A DNA stretch of 64,000 nt, taken from the NCBI RefSeq assembly GCF_004843725.1, contig NZ_CP039451.1, positions 1,796,501 to 1,860,500 of the forward strand, in the 5' to 3' direction. The stretch's first letter is position 1; every line of letters begins with the position of its first letter. Source of the DNA: Psychroserpens sp. NJDZ02 (GTDB lineage: Bacteria > Bacteroidota > Bacteroidia > Flavobacteriales > Flavobacteriaceae). The translations under genes were made by a program, and so were the position numbers. Below, piece by piece: positions 27,265-36,755 of the stretch. Under the pieces are notes generated by a model. The model was not told the DNA's origin. It saw only the letters and a program-made list of their open reading frames with translations, and did no database searches.

Positions 27265-30200
27265 ATGTTAAAAACATTTATTGAAAGACCAGTGCTTTCA
27301 ACAGTTATCTCTATTATCATAGTCATACTAGGGGTTATCAGTATAACAAGCTTACCTATAGAGGAGTATCCGGATATTGCACCGCCAACCATTAAGGTGA
27401 CAGCATCATATCCAGGTGCCAATGCAGAAACAGTATTAGAAAGTGTAATTGTTCCTATTGAAGAGCAAATTAACGGAGTAGAAGGGATGACATACATTAC
27501 CTCTACAGCTTCAAATACAGGTACAGCAGAAATCACAGTGTACTTTAATCAGGAGATGGATGCGGATATAGCAGCGGTAAACGTGCAAAACCGTGTGTCT
27601 AGAGCAAGTTCATTATTACCTCAAGAAGTGCTTCAAACAGGTGTAACGACTCAAAAACAAGAAACAAGTGCCTTGATGTTTATATCAATGTACTCGGAGA
27701 ACGAGGATTATGATGCAACGTATATTCAGAATTACTTAAAAATTAATGTAATTCCTGCAATGCAACGTATTAGCGGTGTTGGTGATGTTAGTGTATTTTC
27801 ACAACAAGATTATGCCATGCGCATTTGGTTAAAGCCTGAAAAGTTAGCAGCATACAAGCTAATACCTTCAGATATTTCTGCAGCATTAGCAGAGCAAAAC
27901 TTAGAAGCAGCAGCAGGATCATTAGGACAAAATAACGGAGAAGCATTTTCTTATACATTAACGTATAGCGGGCGTTTTAAAGAACAAAAACAATATGAAG
28001 ATATTGTTATAAAAGCTTTAGGTAATGGGCAGTTTTTACGTTTAAGTGATGTGGCAACTATCGAGTTAGATGCACAATCTTATGCGTCTAATGCGATGAG
28101 TAAGGGGAATCCTGCAGTATTTATGGGGATTTTCCAAACAAAAGGCTCTAATGCAAGAGAAATTATTGAAAACATTAAAACGACGTTGGAAGGTGTTAAA
28201 AAAGATCTTCCAGAAGGCTTAGATGTATTTGTACCTTACGATACTAGTTTGTTTTTAAATGCGTCTATCGAGAAGGTAATTAGCACGTTAATGGAAGCCT
28301 TTTTACTGGTGTTCTTAGTCGTATTTATCTTTTTACAAGATTTCCGTTCAACGTTAATTCCCGCAATTGCAGTGCCAGTATCTATTATTGGTACGTTCTT
28401 TTTCCTAAATGTGTTTGGGTATTCTATTAATTTATTAACGCTATTCGCATTAGTCCTCGCTATTGGTATTGTAGTGGATGATGCCATTGTGGTTGTGGAG
28501 GCGGTCCATGCTAAAATGGATGAAGGAGAAAAAGATCCAAAGGTAGCGACGCTAACTGCTATGAATGAAATATCAGGTGCCATCATCTCTATTACTTTAG
28601 TAATGGCAGCTGTATTTATTCCGGTAACGTTTATAACAGGTCCAACCGGTGTCTTTTATGAACAATTTGGGGTGACATTAATTATCGCTATTCTTATTTC
28701 GGCAGTAAATGCCCTAACCTTGAGTCCAGCATTATGTGCTTTATTACTAAAATCACATAAAGATGATGAAGAGTTAAAAGGTAAGAGTCCGTTAAAACGT
28801 TTTTATAGATTATTTAACCGTGGGTTTAATGCTACAATACAACGCTATGGTCAATCACTTCAGTTTTTATACAAAAGAAAATGGGTGTCTGTGGTATTAT
28901 TAGGATTAGCTATTGTTGGAATTTTCTGGGCATCACAAAATACACCTACAGGGTTTGTACCTAATGAAGATAGAGGGATTATTTTCGCAAACATCGAGTT
29001 GCCAGCTGGAGCGTCTTTAGATAGAACAGATGCTGTGTCAAGAGATTTATACGAGAAAATTACAGGTATTGAAGGTATAGTTGCAGTAAACTTTATTAAA
29101 GGACGTAGTTTAATTAGTGGTGCAGGTAGTAACTATGGTTTTGGTATTATTAAACTGGCAGATTGGGGTGATCGTGAAGATCCTTCAACGTCTGTACAAG
29201 CAATTACAGGAAAATTATTTGGTGTGGTATCTACAATGCCGGAAGCTAATATTATTTTCTTCTCACCACCAAGTATCCGTGGTTTTGGTAACTCGGCAGG
29301 TTTTGAAGTCAATTTATTAGATAAGTTTGGTGGCGAGTTTACAGATTTAGATCAAGCAAATAAAGATTTCTCTATGGCGTTAATGAGTCATCCAGAAATA
29401 AAATATGCGCAATCGTCTTTCAGTACTAATTATCCGCAATACGAAATGGATATTAATGTGCCTTTAGCGAAAGAAAAAGGGGTGCCAATTAATAGCATTT
29501 TTTCAACGTTACAAGGATATATTGGAGGGGTTTATGCTTCAGATTTCTCTAAGTTTGGTAAACAATTTAGAGTATATATTCAAGCATTACCAGATGACAG
29601 GGCGGATGTAGATGCTTTAAATAGTATGTTTGTGAGAACGGATTCTGGAGAGATGACACCAATTACACAGTTTGTAAACCTAAAACGTGTGTATGGACCA
29701 CAATCGGTAACGCGTTTTAACTTGTTTAATTCTACAATGATTTCTGGTGCTACTAATGATGGATTTAGTACAGGGGATGCGATTAGGGTTATTGAAGAAG
29801 AAGTTGCAAAATTACCAAGTAATTATACAGTGGCTTATTCTGGTTTAACTAGAGAGGAAGTTAGTGCAGGTAACCAAACCACATTTATTTTTGCCTTAAG
29901 TATCTTATTTGTGTATTTCTTATTAAGTGCGCAATACGAGAGTTATTTATTACCATTTGCAGTAATCTTATCATTACCATTTGGTGTCTTTGGAGCATAT
30001 ATTAGTACTAATTTGTTTGGATTAGAAAACAATATCTACTTCCAAATTGCACTGATAATGCTTATTGGTCTGCTCGCCAAGAATGCGATTCTTATTGTAG
30101 AATTTGCGCTAGCCAGACGGAAAAATGGTGAAAGTATTGTTGATGCAGCAATTGATGGTGCAAAATCACGTTTACGTCCAATTTTAATGACGTCTTTCGC

Positions 30201-30402
30201 CTTTATTTTAGGATTAATGCCATTAGTACTTGCAAAAGGTGTTGGGTCTGAAGGAAACAACTCTATTGGTACAGGAGCTGTAGGAGGAATGTTAATCGGA
30301 ACCATTTTAGGGGTCTTTGTAATTCCTATCCTATTTATATTATTTCAGTGGTTACAAGAAAAAGTTTCTAGTAAACCAGCAGTACAAACTATTCAAGAAT
30401 AA
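27265..30402 (+). CDS. RND multidrug efflux transporter (AcrB/HAE1 type)
   Basis: The 1045-residue inner-membrane pump has 12 spans and two large periplasmic loops. Motifs of the HAE1 branch are visible: the N-terminal FIERPVLSTVISIIIVILG, the TM4 proton relay with adjacent Asp residues in GIVVDDAIVVVE, and GLLAKNAILIVEFA in the second half. It exports drugs or other hydrophobic compounds driven by protons, through the adaptor and the TolC-type channel encoded on either side. Full length, no disruption. Confidence 0.95.
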   Translation: MLKTFIERPVLSTVISIIIVILGVISITSLPIEEYPDIAPPTIKVTASYPGANAETVLESVIVPIEEQINGVEGMTYITSTASNTGTAEITVYFNQEMDADIAAVNVQNRVSRASSLLPQEVLQTGVTTQKQETSALMFISMYSENEDYDATYIQNYLKINVIPAMQRISGVGDVSVFSQQDYAMRIWLKPEKLAAYKLIPSDISAALAEQNLEAAAGSLGQNNGEAFSYTLTYSGRFKEQKQYEDIVIKALGNGQFLRLSDVATIELDAQSYASNAMSKGNPAVFMGIFQTKGSNAREIIENIKTTLEGVKKDLPEGLDVFVPYDTSLFLNASIEKVISTLMEAFLLVFLVVFIFLQDFRSTLIPAIAVPVSIIGTFFFLNVFGYSINLLTLFALVLAIGIVVDDAIVVVEAVHAKMDEGEKDPKVATLTAMNEISGAIISITLVMAAVFIPVTFITGPTGVFYEQFGVTLIIAILISAVNALTLSPALCALLLKSHKDDEELKGKSPLKRFYRLFNRGFNATIQRYGQSLQFLYKRKWVSVVLLGLAIVGIFWASQNTPTGFVPNEDRGIIFANIELPAGASLDRTDAVSRDLYEKITGIEGIVAVNFIKGRSLISGAGSNYGFGIIKLADWGDREDPSTSVQAITGKLFGVVSTMPEANIIFFSPPSIRGFGNSAGFEVNLLDKFGGEFTDLDQANKDFSMALMSHPEIKYAQSSFSTNYPQYEMDINVPLAKEKGVPINSIFSTLQGYIGGVYASDFSKFGKQFRVYIQALPDDRADVDALNSMFVRTDSGEMTPITQFVNLKRVYGPQSVTRFNLFNSTMISGATNDGFSTGDAIRVIEEEVAKLPSNYTVAYSGLTREEVSAGNQTTFIFALSILFVYFLLSAQYESYLLPFAVILSLPFGVFGAYISTNLFGLENNIYFQIALIMLIGLLAKNAILIVEFALARRKNGESIVDAAIDGAKSRLRPILMTSFAFILGLMPLVLAKGVGSEGNNSIGTGAVGGMLIGTILGVFVIPILFILFQWLQEKVSSKPAVQTIQE

Positions 30403-30407
30403 GAACA

Positions 30408-31826
30408 ATGAAAGTTAATATAAAACATAGAAATTTTAGTAAAGGAGTACTAATTTTGGTAGTTGGACTAACGTTACAAAGTTGTTTTGTGGCGCAAGAT
30501 TATACAAGACCAGAGTTGCCAGTAAGCGATGCGCTTTACAGAACAGATAATTTACCATCAGACAGCGTGTCTATAGCAGATGTGTCTTGGAAAACCTTAT
30601 TTACAGACCAATATTTACAACAGTATATAGAGGAAGGTTTGCAAAATAACATGGATGTGCGTATTGCAATACAGCAAATGGTAGCTGCCCAAGCCTATGC
30701 AAAGCAAGGTAAAGTAGGATATTTACCATCTGTAAGTGTTGGGACTAATTGGACACACCAAGAGTTATCTAAAAACACACAATTTGGTGCGTTTTTAACG
30801 GATACGTCTACAGATCAGTTTGACGTGACAGCAAATTTATCTTGGGAGGCAGATCTTTGGGGTAAAATACGCAGTAATAAAAGAGCTACGCAAGCGGCTT
30901 ATTTACAAAGTGTAGCAGGGCATCAAGCAGTTAAAACGCAATTGATTTCAAGCATAGCAAATACATACTACAATTTATTAGCCTTAGATGCGCAATTGAA
31001 AGTAACTAAAGAGACTATTGAGACTAGAAAAACAAGTGTCGAAACGATTAAAGCTTTGAAAGATGCGGGACAAGTAACACAAGTTGCCGTAGATCAAAAT
31101 ATAGCACAATATAGTAGTGCGCAAGCGTTACAGGTCGATATTGAAACTGCTATTTTTAAAACAGAAAATACGTTAAGTATTTTACTTGGTAAATCAGCAC
31201 AACATTTTGAAAGAAGCAATTTAGATATTCAGAAAATTGAAGAACAACTTAAGCTTGGTGTTCCTGCAACACTATTAAGTAACCGTCCAGATGTAATGTC
31301 TGCAGAGTATAATTTGATTCAATCTTTTGAGTTGACTAATGTTGCTAAAAGTAATTTATATCCGTCTTTAAAATTAACGGCTGCCGGTGGATTACAAAGT
31401 TTAGAGATAGATAAATTATTTAATGCAAATTCAATTTTCGCAAATATAGTTGGTGGTTTAACGCAACCGTTATTTAATAAAAGGGCGTTAAAAACACAAA
31501 AAGAAGTGGCTATTGCACAACAAGAACAAGCATTACTTCAGTTTAAAAAGACCTTGTTAATTGCAGGAACTGAAGTGTCCAATGCCTTGTTTTCTTATGA
31601 GTCTGAAACTAAGAAATTTCAATTTAGAGAAAATGAAGTGGAAGCATTGCGTACTGCAGAATCAAACTCTGAAGAGTTACTTAAAAATGGTTACGCAACG
31701 TATTTAGACTTGTTAACTGCGAGACAAAGTGCCTTGAGTGCAGAGTTGAATATAATTGATAGTAAGTTACAACAGCTGGTATCTATCGTAGACTTATACG
31801 AAGCTCTTGGTGGTGGATGGAGATAA
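30408..31826 (+). CDS. TolC/OprM-type outer-membrane efflux lipoprotein (NodT family)
   Basis: The 472-residue protein has a lipobox (LQSCF) and two OEP repeats with the long alpha-barrel helices. Recognisable blocks are SWKTLFTDQYLQQYIEEGLQNN and VPATLLSNRPDVMSAEYNL, as in NodT-family channels. It completes the tripartite pump and begins 5 bp after the transporter stop. Confidence 0.93.
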   Translation: MKVNIKHRNFSKGVLILVVGLTLQSCFVAQDYTRPELPVSDALYRTDNLPSDSVSIADVSWKTLFTDQYLQQYIEEGLQNNMDVRIAIQQMVAAQAYAKQGKVGYLPSVSVGTNWTHQELSKNTQFGAFLTDTSTDQFDVTANLSWEADLWGKIRSNKRATQAAYLQSVAGHQAVKTQLISSIANTYYNLLALDAQLKVTKETIETRKTSVETIKALKDAGQVTQVAVDQNIAQYSSAQALQVDIETAIFKTENTLSILLGKSAQHFERSNLDIQKIEEQLKLGVPATLLSNRPDVMSAEYNLIQSFELTNVAKSNLYPSLKLTAAGGLQSLEIDKLFNANSIFANIVGGLTQPLFNKRALKTQKEVAIAQQEQALLQFKKTLLIAGTEVSNALFSYESETKKFQFRENEVEALRTAESNSEELLKNGYATYLDLLTARQSALSAELNIIDSKLQQLVSIVDLYEALGGGWR

Positions 31827-31837
31827 AATAAACTAAA

Positions 31838-32431
31838 ATGATTACCAAAGCGGAGTTGTTAAGTTGTGCTATTGCAAAGTTTACCCAATTTGGGAGCAAG
31901 CATGTGACTTTAGACGAGTTAGCAAATACGCTTGGTATATCAAAAAAAACAATTTATACTTTTTTTAAAAATAAAGAAGATCTAGTAACTGCTAGTCTTG
32001 ACAGTTTATTAAAGGAGTTTAGAGATGATATAGATGGGATTGTTAATAGCAATGGTAAAGATCCTGTTTTTTGTGTTATATTAATTTACCGTAGAGGGTT
32101 TGAGTATTTAAAATACTTTAAGCCCTCTTTTTTGTTTGGATTAAAAAAGTATTACCCAAAAGCAAGTGCTCTAGTTGATGATTTTACGGAAGAATTGTCT
32201 ACTGATATAGTGTTTAACTTACTTAAAAAAGCCAAAGAATCAGGAGATATTAAGCAGGATATTAATTTGGAATTAATGGTGAAAGTTTATTTTTTCAGAA
32301 TTGATAATCTTATTTTTAAGAAGCATAATTTGTTTGAATTGTATCCTAAAGAGGAGTTGTTTCAATATTTAGTGGTTTATAACTTGAAAGGAATAGTTAG
32401 CAGTGATTACACCAACCGGTATATGGAATAG
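31838..32431 (+). CDS. TetR/AcrR family regulator
   Basis: The 197-residue protein has an N-terminal TetR helix-turn-helix (about 3-50: VTLDELANTLGISKKTIYTFFKNKEDLV) and a helical ligand-binding domain. It sits 11 bp after the channel gene, so the pump operon carries two regulators, a GbsR/MarR protein at the front and this one at the end. Ligand unknown. Confidence 0.88.
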   Translation: MITKAELLSCAIAKFTQFGSKHVTLDELANTLGISKKTIYTFFKNKEDLVTASLDSLLKEFRDDIDGIVNSNGKDPVFCVILIYRRGFEYLKYFKPSFLFGLKKYYPKASALVDDFTEELSTDIVFNLLKKAKESGDIKQDINLELMVKVYFFRIDNLIFKKHNLFELYPKEELFQYLVVYNLKGIVSSDYTNRYME

Positions 32432-32437
32432 TGCAAT

Positions 32438-32473
32438 AAAAAAAGCCTTAACATTTACTGTTAAGGCTTTTTT
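32438..32473. terminator. Bidirectional terminator between the efflux and haem loci
   Basis: AAAAAAGCCTTAAC and GTTAAGGCTTTTTT pair perfectly around ATTTACT, with A and T runs on the two sides. It separates convergent genes. Confidence 0.9.
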
Positions 32474-32491
32474 ATGTGTTTGTTAAATGGT

Positions 32492-33589
32492 CTATTGCAA
32501 TAAGCTATATACAAATTCTGGATAACCACGTTCTCCTGCTGCGTTAGTTAACGCTATAAATTTTAATTTATATAAGTTTCCGTCGGTATCATTAACAACA
32601 TAAAAGACGTTGTCTTTTAAAGAAGGTAAAGCGCCTGGTCCACCACCGTTTCTCCAACTACTTCCAATACCACGCTGATCGTTAGTAAAGTTGGTGTCAA
32701 TAACGTCTGCTAAAGTGAAATTATCATAAGATAGGTCCGTGTCAACTTCTGTATCAATACTATAAACAGTAGCGTTTGATTTAGTGTTGTTTAAGACATA
32801 ATCCGAATAACCATAAGCACCAGATATGCCTGGTCCAAAACTTAAAATTTGTGTTGCTCTACTAAAGTTTAAATCCCATTTTGTTTTTTCTGGTTCTATA
32901 TTTATTTCTGTTTCTGTGTTAAAGCTGAAAAAAGTAAAATTATAATCTGCCTGTTTAGAAATTGTAACTTCATTATGTGTTGTTGCATCTAGGTCGGCGT
33001 ATTGTAAAATATAGTCATTACCGTTTTTTAAGATTCTTATTTTTTTCCATCCTCTAGAATCTCCAGAAACACTTATGCTTCCAACAGGAGGTGTTTCTGT
33101 TCCAACTTCATAACCTAAGTTTACAAGATAAACTTTGTTATTGTCATCCGTTGATGAAACTTCTGAAATGGCAGTACCAGAAATATCTCCTTCTGGATTA
33201 TCAACAAATAAATCAGTTCCAGGATTACCTATTTCCATTTGTGGTTGTAAGTCTAGAACTTCTTGTGTTGATGCATTAACGTTATCAATATCGTTTGTAG
33301 TTAATTCAGCAACGGTCATTTCTATAGAGCCATTTATAGCAACTCTAAATTCTGTTCCAGAATAAAATCCTAAATCCCAAGAGTCACGCTGTACGCTTGT
33401 TGTTGTATTTGTACTTAAATCGACATAGACTTGATTTTGTTGGTTTGGTCCACCAACAGTTGGTGCTACTGCAGCACCTTCAATAACGATGTTTATTGGT
33501 TGTGATGGTGTATTATCGTCATCGCTACTACAGTTTGTAAAAACTAGTGCAGTCATGCAAAGGGCTAAAGTAAAGAGTTTGTTTTTCAT
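32492..33589 (-). CDS. hmuY: HmuY family haem-binding lipoprotein
   Basis: The 365-residue lipoprotein (lipobox FTNCSSDDD, Cys at about 20) has the HmuY family pattern of YVDLSTNTTTSVQRDSWDLGFYSGTEFRVAIN and TKWDLNFSRAT. In Porphyromonas HmuY binds haem at the cell surface and passes it to the TonB receptor HmuR. It lies 11 bp downstream of a TonB receptor on the same strand. The length is longer than the Porphyromonas protein, and it seems to contain two HmuY-like halves (around residues 30-150 and 200-365). Confidence 0.85.
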   Translation of the reverse strand: MKNKLFTLALCMTALVFTNCSSDDDNTPSQPINIVIEGAAVAPTVGGPNQQNQVYVDLSTNTTTSVQRDSWDLGFYSGTEFRVAINGSIEMTVAELTTNDIDNVNASTQEVLDLQPQMEIGNPGTDLFVDNPEGDISGTAISEVSSTDDNNKVYLVNLGYEVGTETPPVGSISVSGDSRGWKKIRILKNGNDYILQYADLDATTHNEVTISKQADYNFTFFSFNTETEINIEPEKTKWDLNFSRATQILSFGPGISGAYGYSDYVLNNTKSNATVYSIDTEVDTDLSYDNFTLADVIDTNFTNDQRGIGSSWRNGGGPGALPSLKDNVFYVVNDTDGNLYKLKFIALTNAAGERGYPEFVYSLLQ

Positions 33590-33600
33590 TGTATTGGTGT

Positions 33601-35742
33601 TTAAAAATTTAAATTATATAATAGTTTTAAGTAATATGATCTGCCGTATCCTAATAAAAGGCTACTGTTGTTTATGCTGTGGGTACCAGTTGTAGAGTTG
33701 CCATTAGTTGTAACGTTTGTGACGTCTAATAGATTTCGACCTCCAATTGTGGCTTGTAATTTGTTGTTTAAAAAGGACTTTTTTATTGAGGCATCCATCC
33801 AACTGTAAGCATCTGTGGTATATTTTTTAAATAGCGTACCGCCTTCAGTGTCGCTGCCTTCGGCAATGTAGTTTTGTTGTTTTCCGTTGTGTTTTAAAAG
33901 CAAGGTAAAGGCAGTGTTCCAATCTTTAACTAAATACGTTGCACTTGTATTAAGCTGCAAGGCGTATAAAAAGTCGTTTTCGGCATTAACCTCAGTGTTC
34001 ATAATTCTTGAGACACCTTGTATGGTTGCTCCTAAATTAAAAGTCCAATTATTCTGTTTTATAGTGTTTTCGGATGTAAATCCAATTAAACGATAGGCAT
34101 CAATATTTATATATTGGTATTGTAGGGGCGTTGTATTTACTAGTGCTAGTTCAATCTTATCTTTTAAGTTGATATAACTTAATTTTAGATTGTTAGTCAT
34201 GGCGATGTCGCCAAACCAGCTTCGTTTTTTTAGGTTTAAAAAGGTCGAAAACCCTTGTTCTGGGGTTAAGTCTTGATTACCTCTTACATCGTGGTTAGAG
34301 TCTACAAAATAGTAGTACAGCTCTTCAAAATTTGGAGTACGGTAAGACGATCCGATACTTGCTCTTAACTCATAACCTTTGTTTAATAAATATCGGGCAC
34401 TAAATGATCCTAAAAATTGAGATTTAAATTTTGAATTGTATTCATATCTTAAACCTGGTCGGAGTGATAGTTTATTGGATAGTTTAATTTCTGAGGACGA
34501 AAACACAGCGTAATTATTCTGTTGTTGTGTTTTATCTTGTTGTGTGACTTCTCCGGATGCTTGTGTGTCAAACCCTTCTATAAACCTTGTTTCATATCCT
34601 AATTGGTAGTTAAACTTATCGCTTTTTGATAAATTATTGATGGTTCCTTTCGAGAAGAACACAGTGCTTGATTGGTAGGTTTCATCGGTTTCATTAGTCT
34701 TTTCTTTAGTTAAGATATAGTAGTTAAACTCGTTTAAATCTCGTTTTTGCGTTTGGTAAGAAAAGGACGCATTATAATTAGCACCAGAAGTTAAACTACC
34801 GCTTAAACTTAAGTTATTTACAAATCTATTAGTGGTGTATATTCTATCCGTTGCCGAGGGATTACTAGTTTGTGACTGTGTGTCTATATTTGCTCTTACG
34901 GCAGCATCATAATAGTTTAAGTCTTCATTAAAATATTCGAACTTATAAAATAATCTAAAGTCGTTACCCGAGTAATTAAGACTGGCTTTAGAGGTTAATT
35001 GGGTTTTTGGTAACCAATCATAACCACGTAACCCATCATTTGTATAATGGTTTTGACCTTCACGTTGGTTGTAAAATCCTGCAAATTGATTACGATTGAA
35101 GCCTAATTTAGCGGACCATTTTTCGTTTATTTTATGCCCAATATTAAGTGCTTGTATGTGGCGACCTTCGTCAAACCAAGCATATTCATCACTTACTGTT
35201 TCTTCTTGTACAAAGGCTTGAATTTCCCAGTCATGGGCAATAGATTTTTTAGTAATGATATTAATAACACCAGAGACTGCATTGGCGCCATAGTCTACAC
35301 CTACTGCACCTTCGACGATTTCGATACGTTCTATATCGTCTAAATTAATTTGCGTTAAATCAATATTATTACCAACGCCATTATCACTAACTAAAGGAAT
35401 GTTATCCACTAAAATATTAAAATATTGCGAGTCTAACCCAAAAAACGAAATAGTAGAACGTCCCGTTTGTGCGCTAGGAATAATATTTAAATTAAGGTTA
35501 AAATTTAGTAAGTCTGCTAAATTATTAGCAGCTTGTTGATCAATCTTTTTTCGGTCTATCACGATGACGTTATGTACCGATTTTTTTATCGATTGTGGAT
35601 TGTATTGACCGGTAACAACAACTTCATCAAGATTTTGAACTATTGTAGAATCGTTGGTCGTCGCTTCTTTTTGTTGAGCGGTTGTAATTCCGATTAAAAA
35701 AAATATAAAATAAACCGTTAAATAGTTTTTATTTAGAATCAT
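33601..35742 (-). CDS. TonB-dependent outer-membrane receptor (HmuR-like)
   Basis: The 713-residue protein has a signal peptide (GITTAQQ), a TonB-box-like LDEVVVTGQ, a plug domain (GVGNNIDLTQINLDDIERIEIVEGAVGVDYGANAVSG) and a 22-strand barrel ending in an aromatic residue (LLYNLNF). With HmuY downstream it most likely imports haem or an iron chelate. The promoter region has a -7 element and an AT-rich inverted motif shared with the divergent operon. Confidence 0.92.
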   Translation of the reverse strand: MILNKNYLTVYFIFFLIGITTAQQKEATTNDSTIVQNLDEVVVTGQYNPQSIKKSVHNVIVIDRKKIDQQAANNLADLLNFNLNLNIIPSAQTGRSTISFFGLDSQYFNILVDNIPLVSDNGVGNNIDLTQINLDDIERIEIVEGAVGVDYGANAVSGVINIITKKSIAHDWEIQAFVQEETVSDEYAWFDEGRHIQALNIGHKINEKWSAKLGFNRNQFAGFYNQREGQNHYTNDGLRGYDWLPKTQLTSKASLNYSGNDFRLFYKFEYFNEDLNYYDAAVRANIDTQSQTSNPSATDRIYTTNRFVNNLSLSGSLTSGANYNASFSYQTQKRDLNEFNYYILTKEKTNETDETYQSSTVFFSKGTINNLSKSDKFNYQLGYETRFIEGFDTQASGEVTQQDKTQQQNNYAVFSSSEIKLSNKLSLRPGLRYEYNSKFKSQFLGSFSARYLLNKGYELRASIGSSYRTPNFEELYYYFVDSNHDVRGNQDLTPEQGFSTFLNLKKRSWFGDIAMTNNLKLSYINLKDKIELALVNTTPLQYQYINIDAYRLIGFTSENTIKQNNWTFNLGATIQGVSRIMNTEVNAENDFLYALQLNTSATYLVKDWNTAFTLLLKHNGKQQNYIAEGSDTEGGTLFKKYTTDAYSWMDASIKKSFLNNKLQATIGGRNLLDVTNVTTNGNSTTGTHSINNSSLLLGYGRSYYLKLLYNLNF

Positions 35743-35760
35743 TCTTGATTAAATTTGCTA

Positions 35761-35795
35761 CAAATATATAAGTTATTTTAATTCAGTCTAAATAA
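35761..35795. promoter_or_regulatory. Divergent regulatory region with possible Fur-type box
   Basis: On the minus strand TATATTTG (-7) lies 18 bp before the TonB receptor start. Next to it, at 35773-35795, is an imperfect palindrome TTATTTTAATTC/GTCTAAATAA whose core TTTAAT-TCAG-TCTAAA resembles iron-regulator boxes. It would cover the -33 region. The assignment to Fur is a guess based on the haem genes on both sides. Confidence 0.4.
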
Positions 35796-35835
35796 GAACA
35801 ACATTATTTTTAATAAAAAAACCAAACCATTACAA

Positions 35836-36744
35836 ATGAAACAATTAGTAGTTTTACCAGTATTACTTTTAGCATTTTCTGTCTCATTACGTGCGCAAAA
35901 CAAGAAGAAGCAGGACCAAGACGCCATAAAAAACATGTGTGGTTGTTACGAGGTGACGTTCAATTTTACAGAGACGTTTAATTATAGCAAAGATTCCTTG
36001 TACAAGCCATCGGATACTAAAATCGCTTCAGGTTTGGAATGGGCGCAATTGGTAGAGGATAATGATGATAAAATTGTGATTCAGCATTTATTACAAGTCG
36101 GAACTCCTGAGGCACCTTATATTGTGAAGCATTGGAGACAAGACTGGTTGTTTGAAAACACAGATTTTTATATGTTTAATGGCGATAACCAATGGGCGTA
36201 TGTGTCAAAACCGAAAAAAGAGGTTAAAAACCAATGGACGCAAAAAGTCTATCAAGTAGATGATAGTCCACGTTATGAAGGATCTGCAACTTGGGTACAT
36301 GTTGATGGTAAAAGTTATTGGGAAAATATTACAACTGCACCGTTACCAAGACGAGAATATACTAAAAGAAGCGATTATAACATCACCTTAAGAGGTAACA
36401 GACATCAAACAACAGACTATGGTTGGGTGCATGATCAGGACAATGAAAAAATTATAAGAGAAGCTGGAAAAGAAGATGTAATTTTGGCTAAAGAGAAAGG
36501 CTATAACACCTATGTTAAGGTGGATGACAATAAATGTCAAGCGGCACAAGATTGGTGGAAAGATGGCCAAGAAAAATGGGCTAAAGTCCGTACTAAATGG
36601 GCGTCTGTTTTTGCAAGGCACCAAGATTTAGCTTTAGAAGCAAAAGTGGATAATAAAGTATTATTCAAATATTTATTTGATGACGAAAATTACTCGACAT
36701 CAGAGCAAATAGATCCTATAATTGAACGTTTTATTAAAAAATAG
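35836..36744 (+). CDS. DUF6607 family secreted protein
   Basis: The 302-residue protein has a signal peptide (SVSLRAQ) and the conserved MCGCYEVTFNFTETF opening of a family I recall as DUF6607, with several Trp-rich blocks (WRQDWLFENTDFYMFNGDNQWAYV). Function is unknown, but the family is commonly found beside TonB/haem genes in Flavobacteriia. It is the first gene of the plus-strand operon divergent from the receptor. Confidence 0.75.
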   Translation: MKQLVVLPVLLLAFSVSLRAQNKKKQDQDAIKNMCGCYEVTFNFTETFNYSKDSLYKPSDTKIASGLEWAQLVEDNDDKIVIQHLLQVGTPEAPYIVKHWRQDWLFENTDFYMFNGDNQWAYVSKPKKEVKNQWTQKVYQVDDSPRYEGSATWVHVDGKSYWENITTAPLPRREYTKRSDYNITLRGNRHQTTDYGWVHDQDNEKIIREAGKEDVILAKEKGYNTYVKVDDNKCQAAQDWWKDGQEKWAKVRTKWASVFARHQDLALEAKVDNKVLFKYLFDDENYSTSEQIDPIIERFIKK

Positions 36745-36755
36745 ATATAATTAAC

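Noticed and set aside
33091-33695. Plus-strand ORFs opposite hmuY and the TonB receptor start
   Set aside because: They are antisense shadows of well-supported minus-strand genes and cross the gene boundary.
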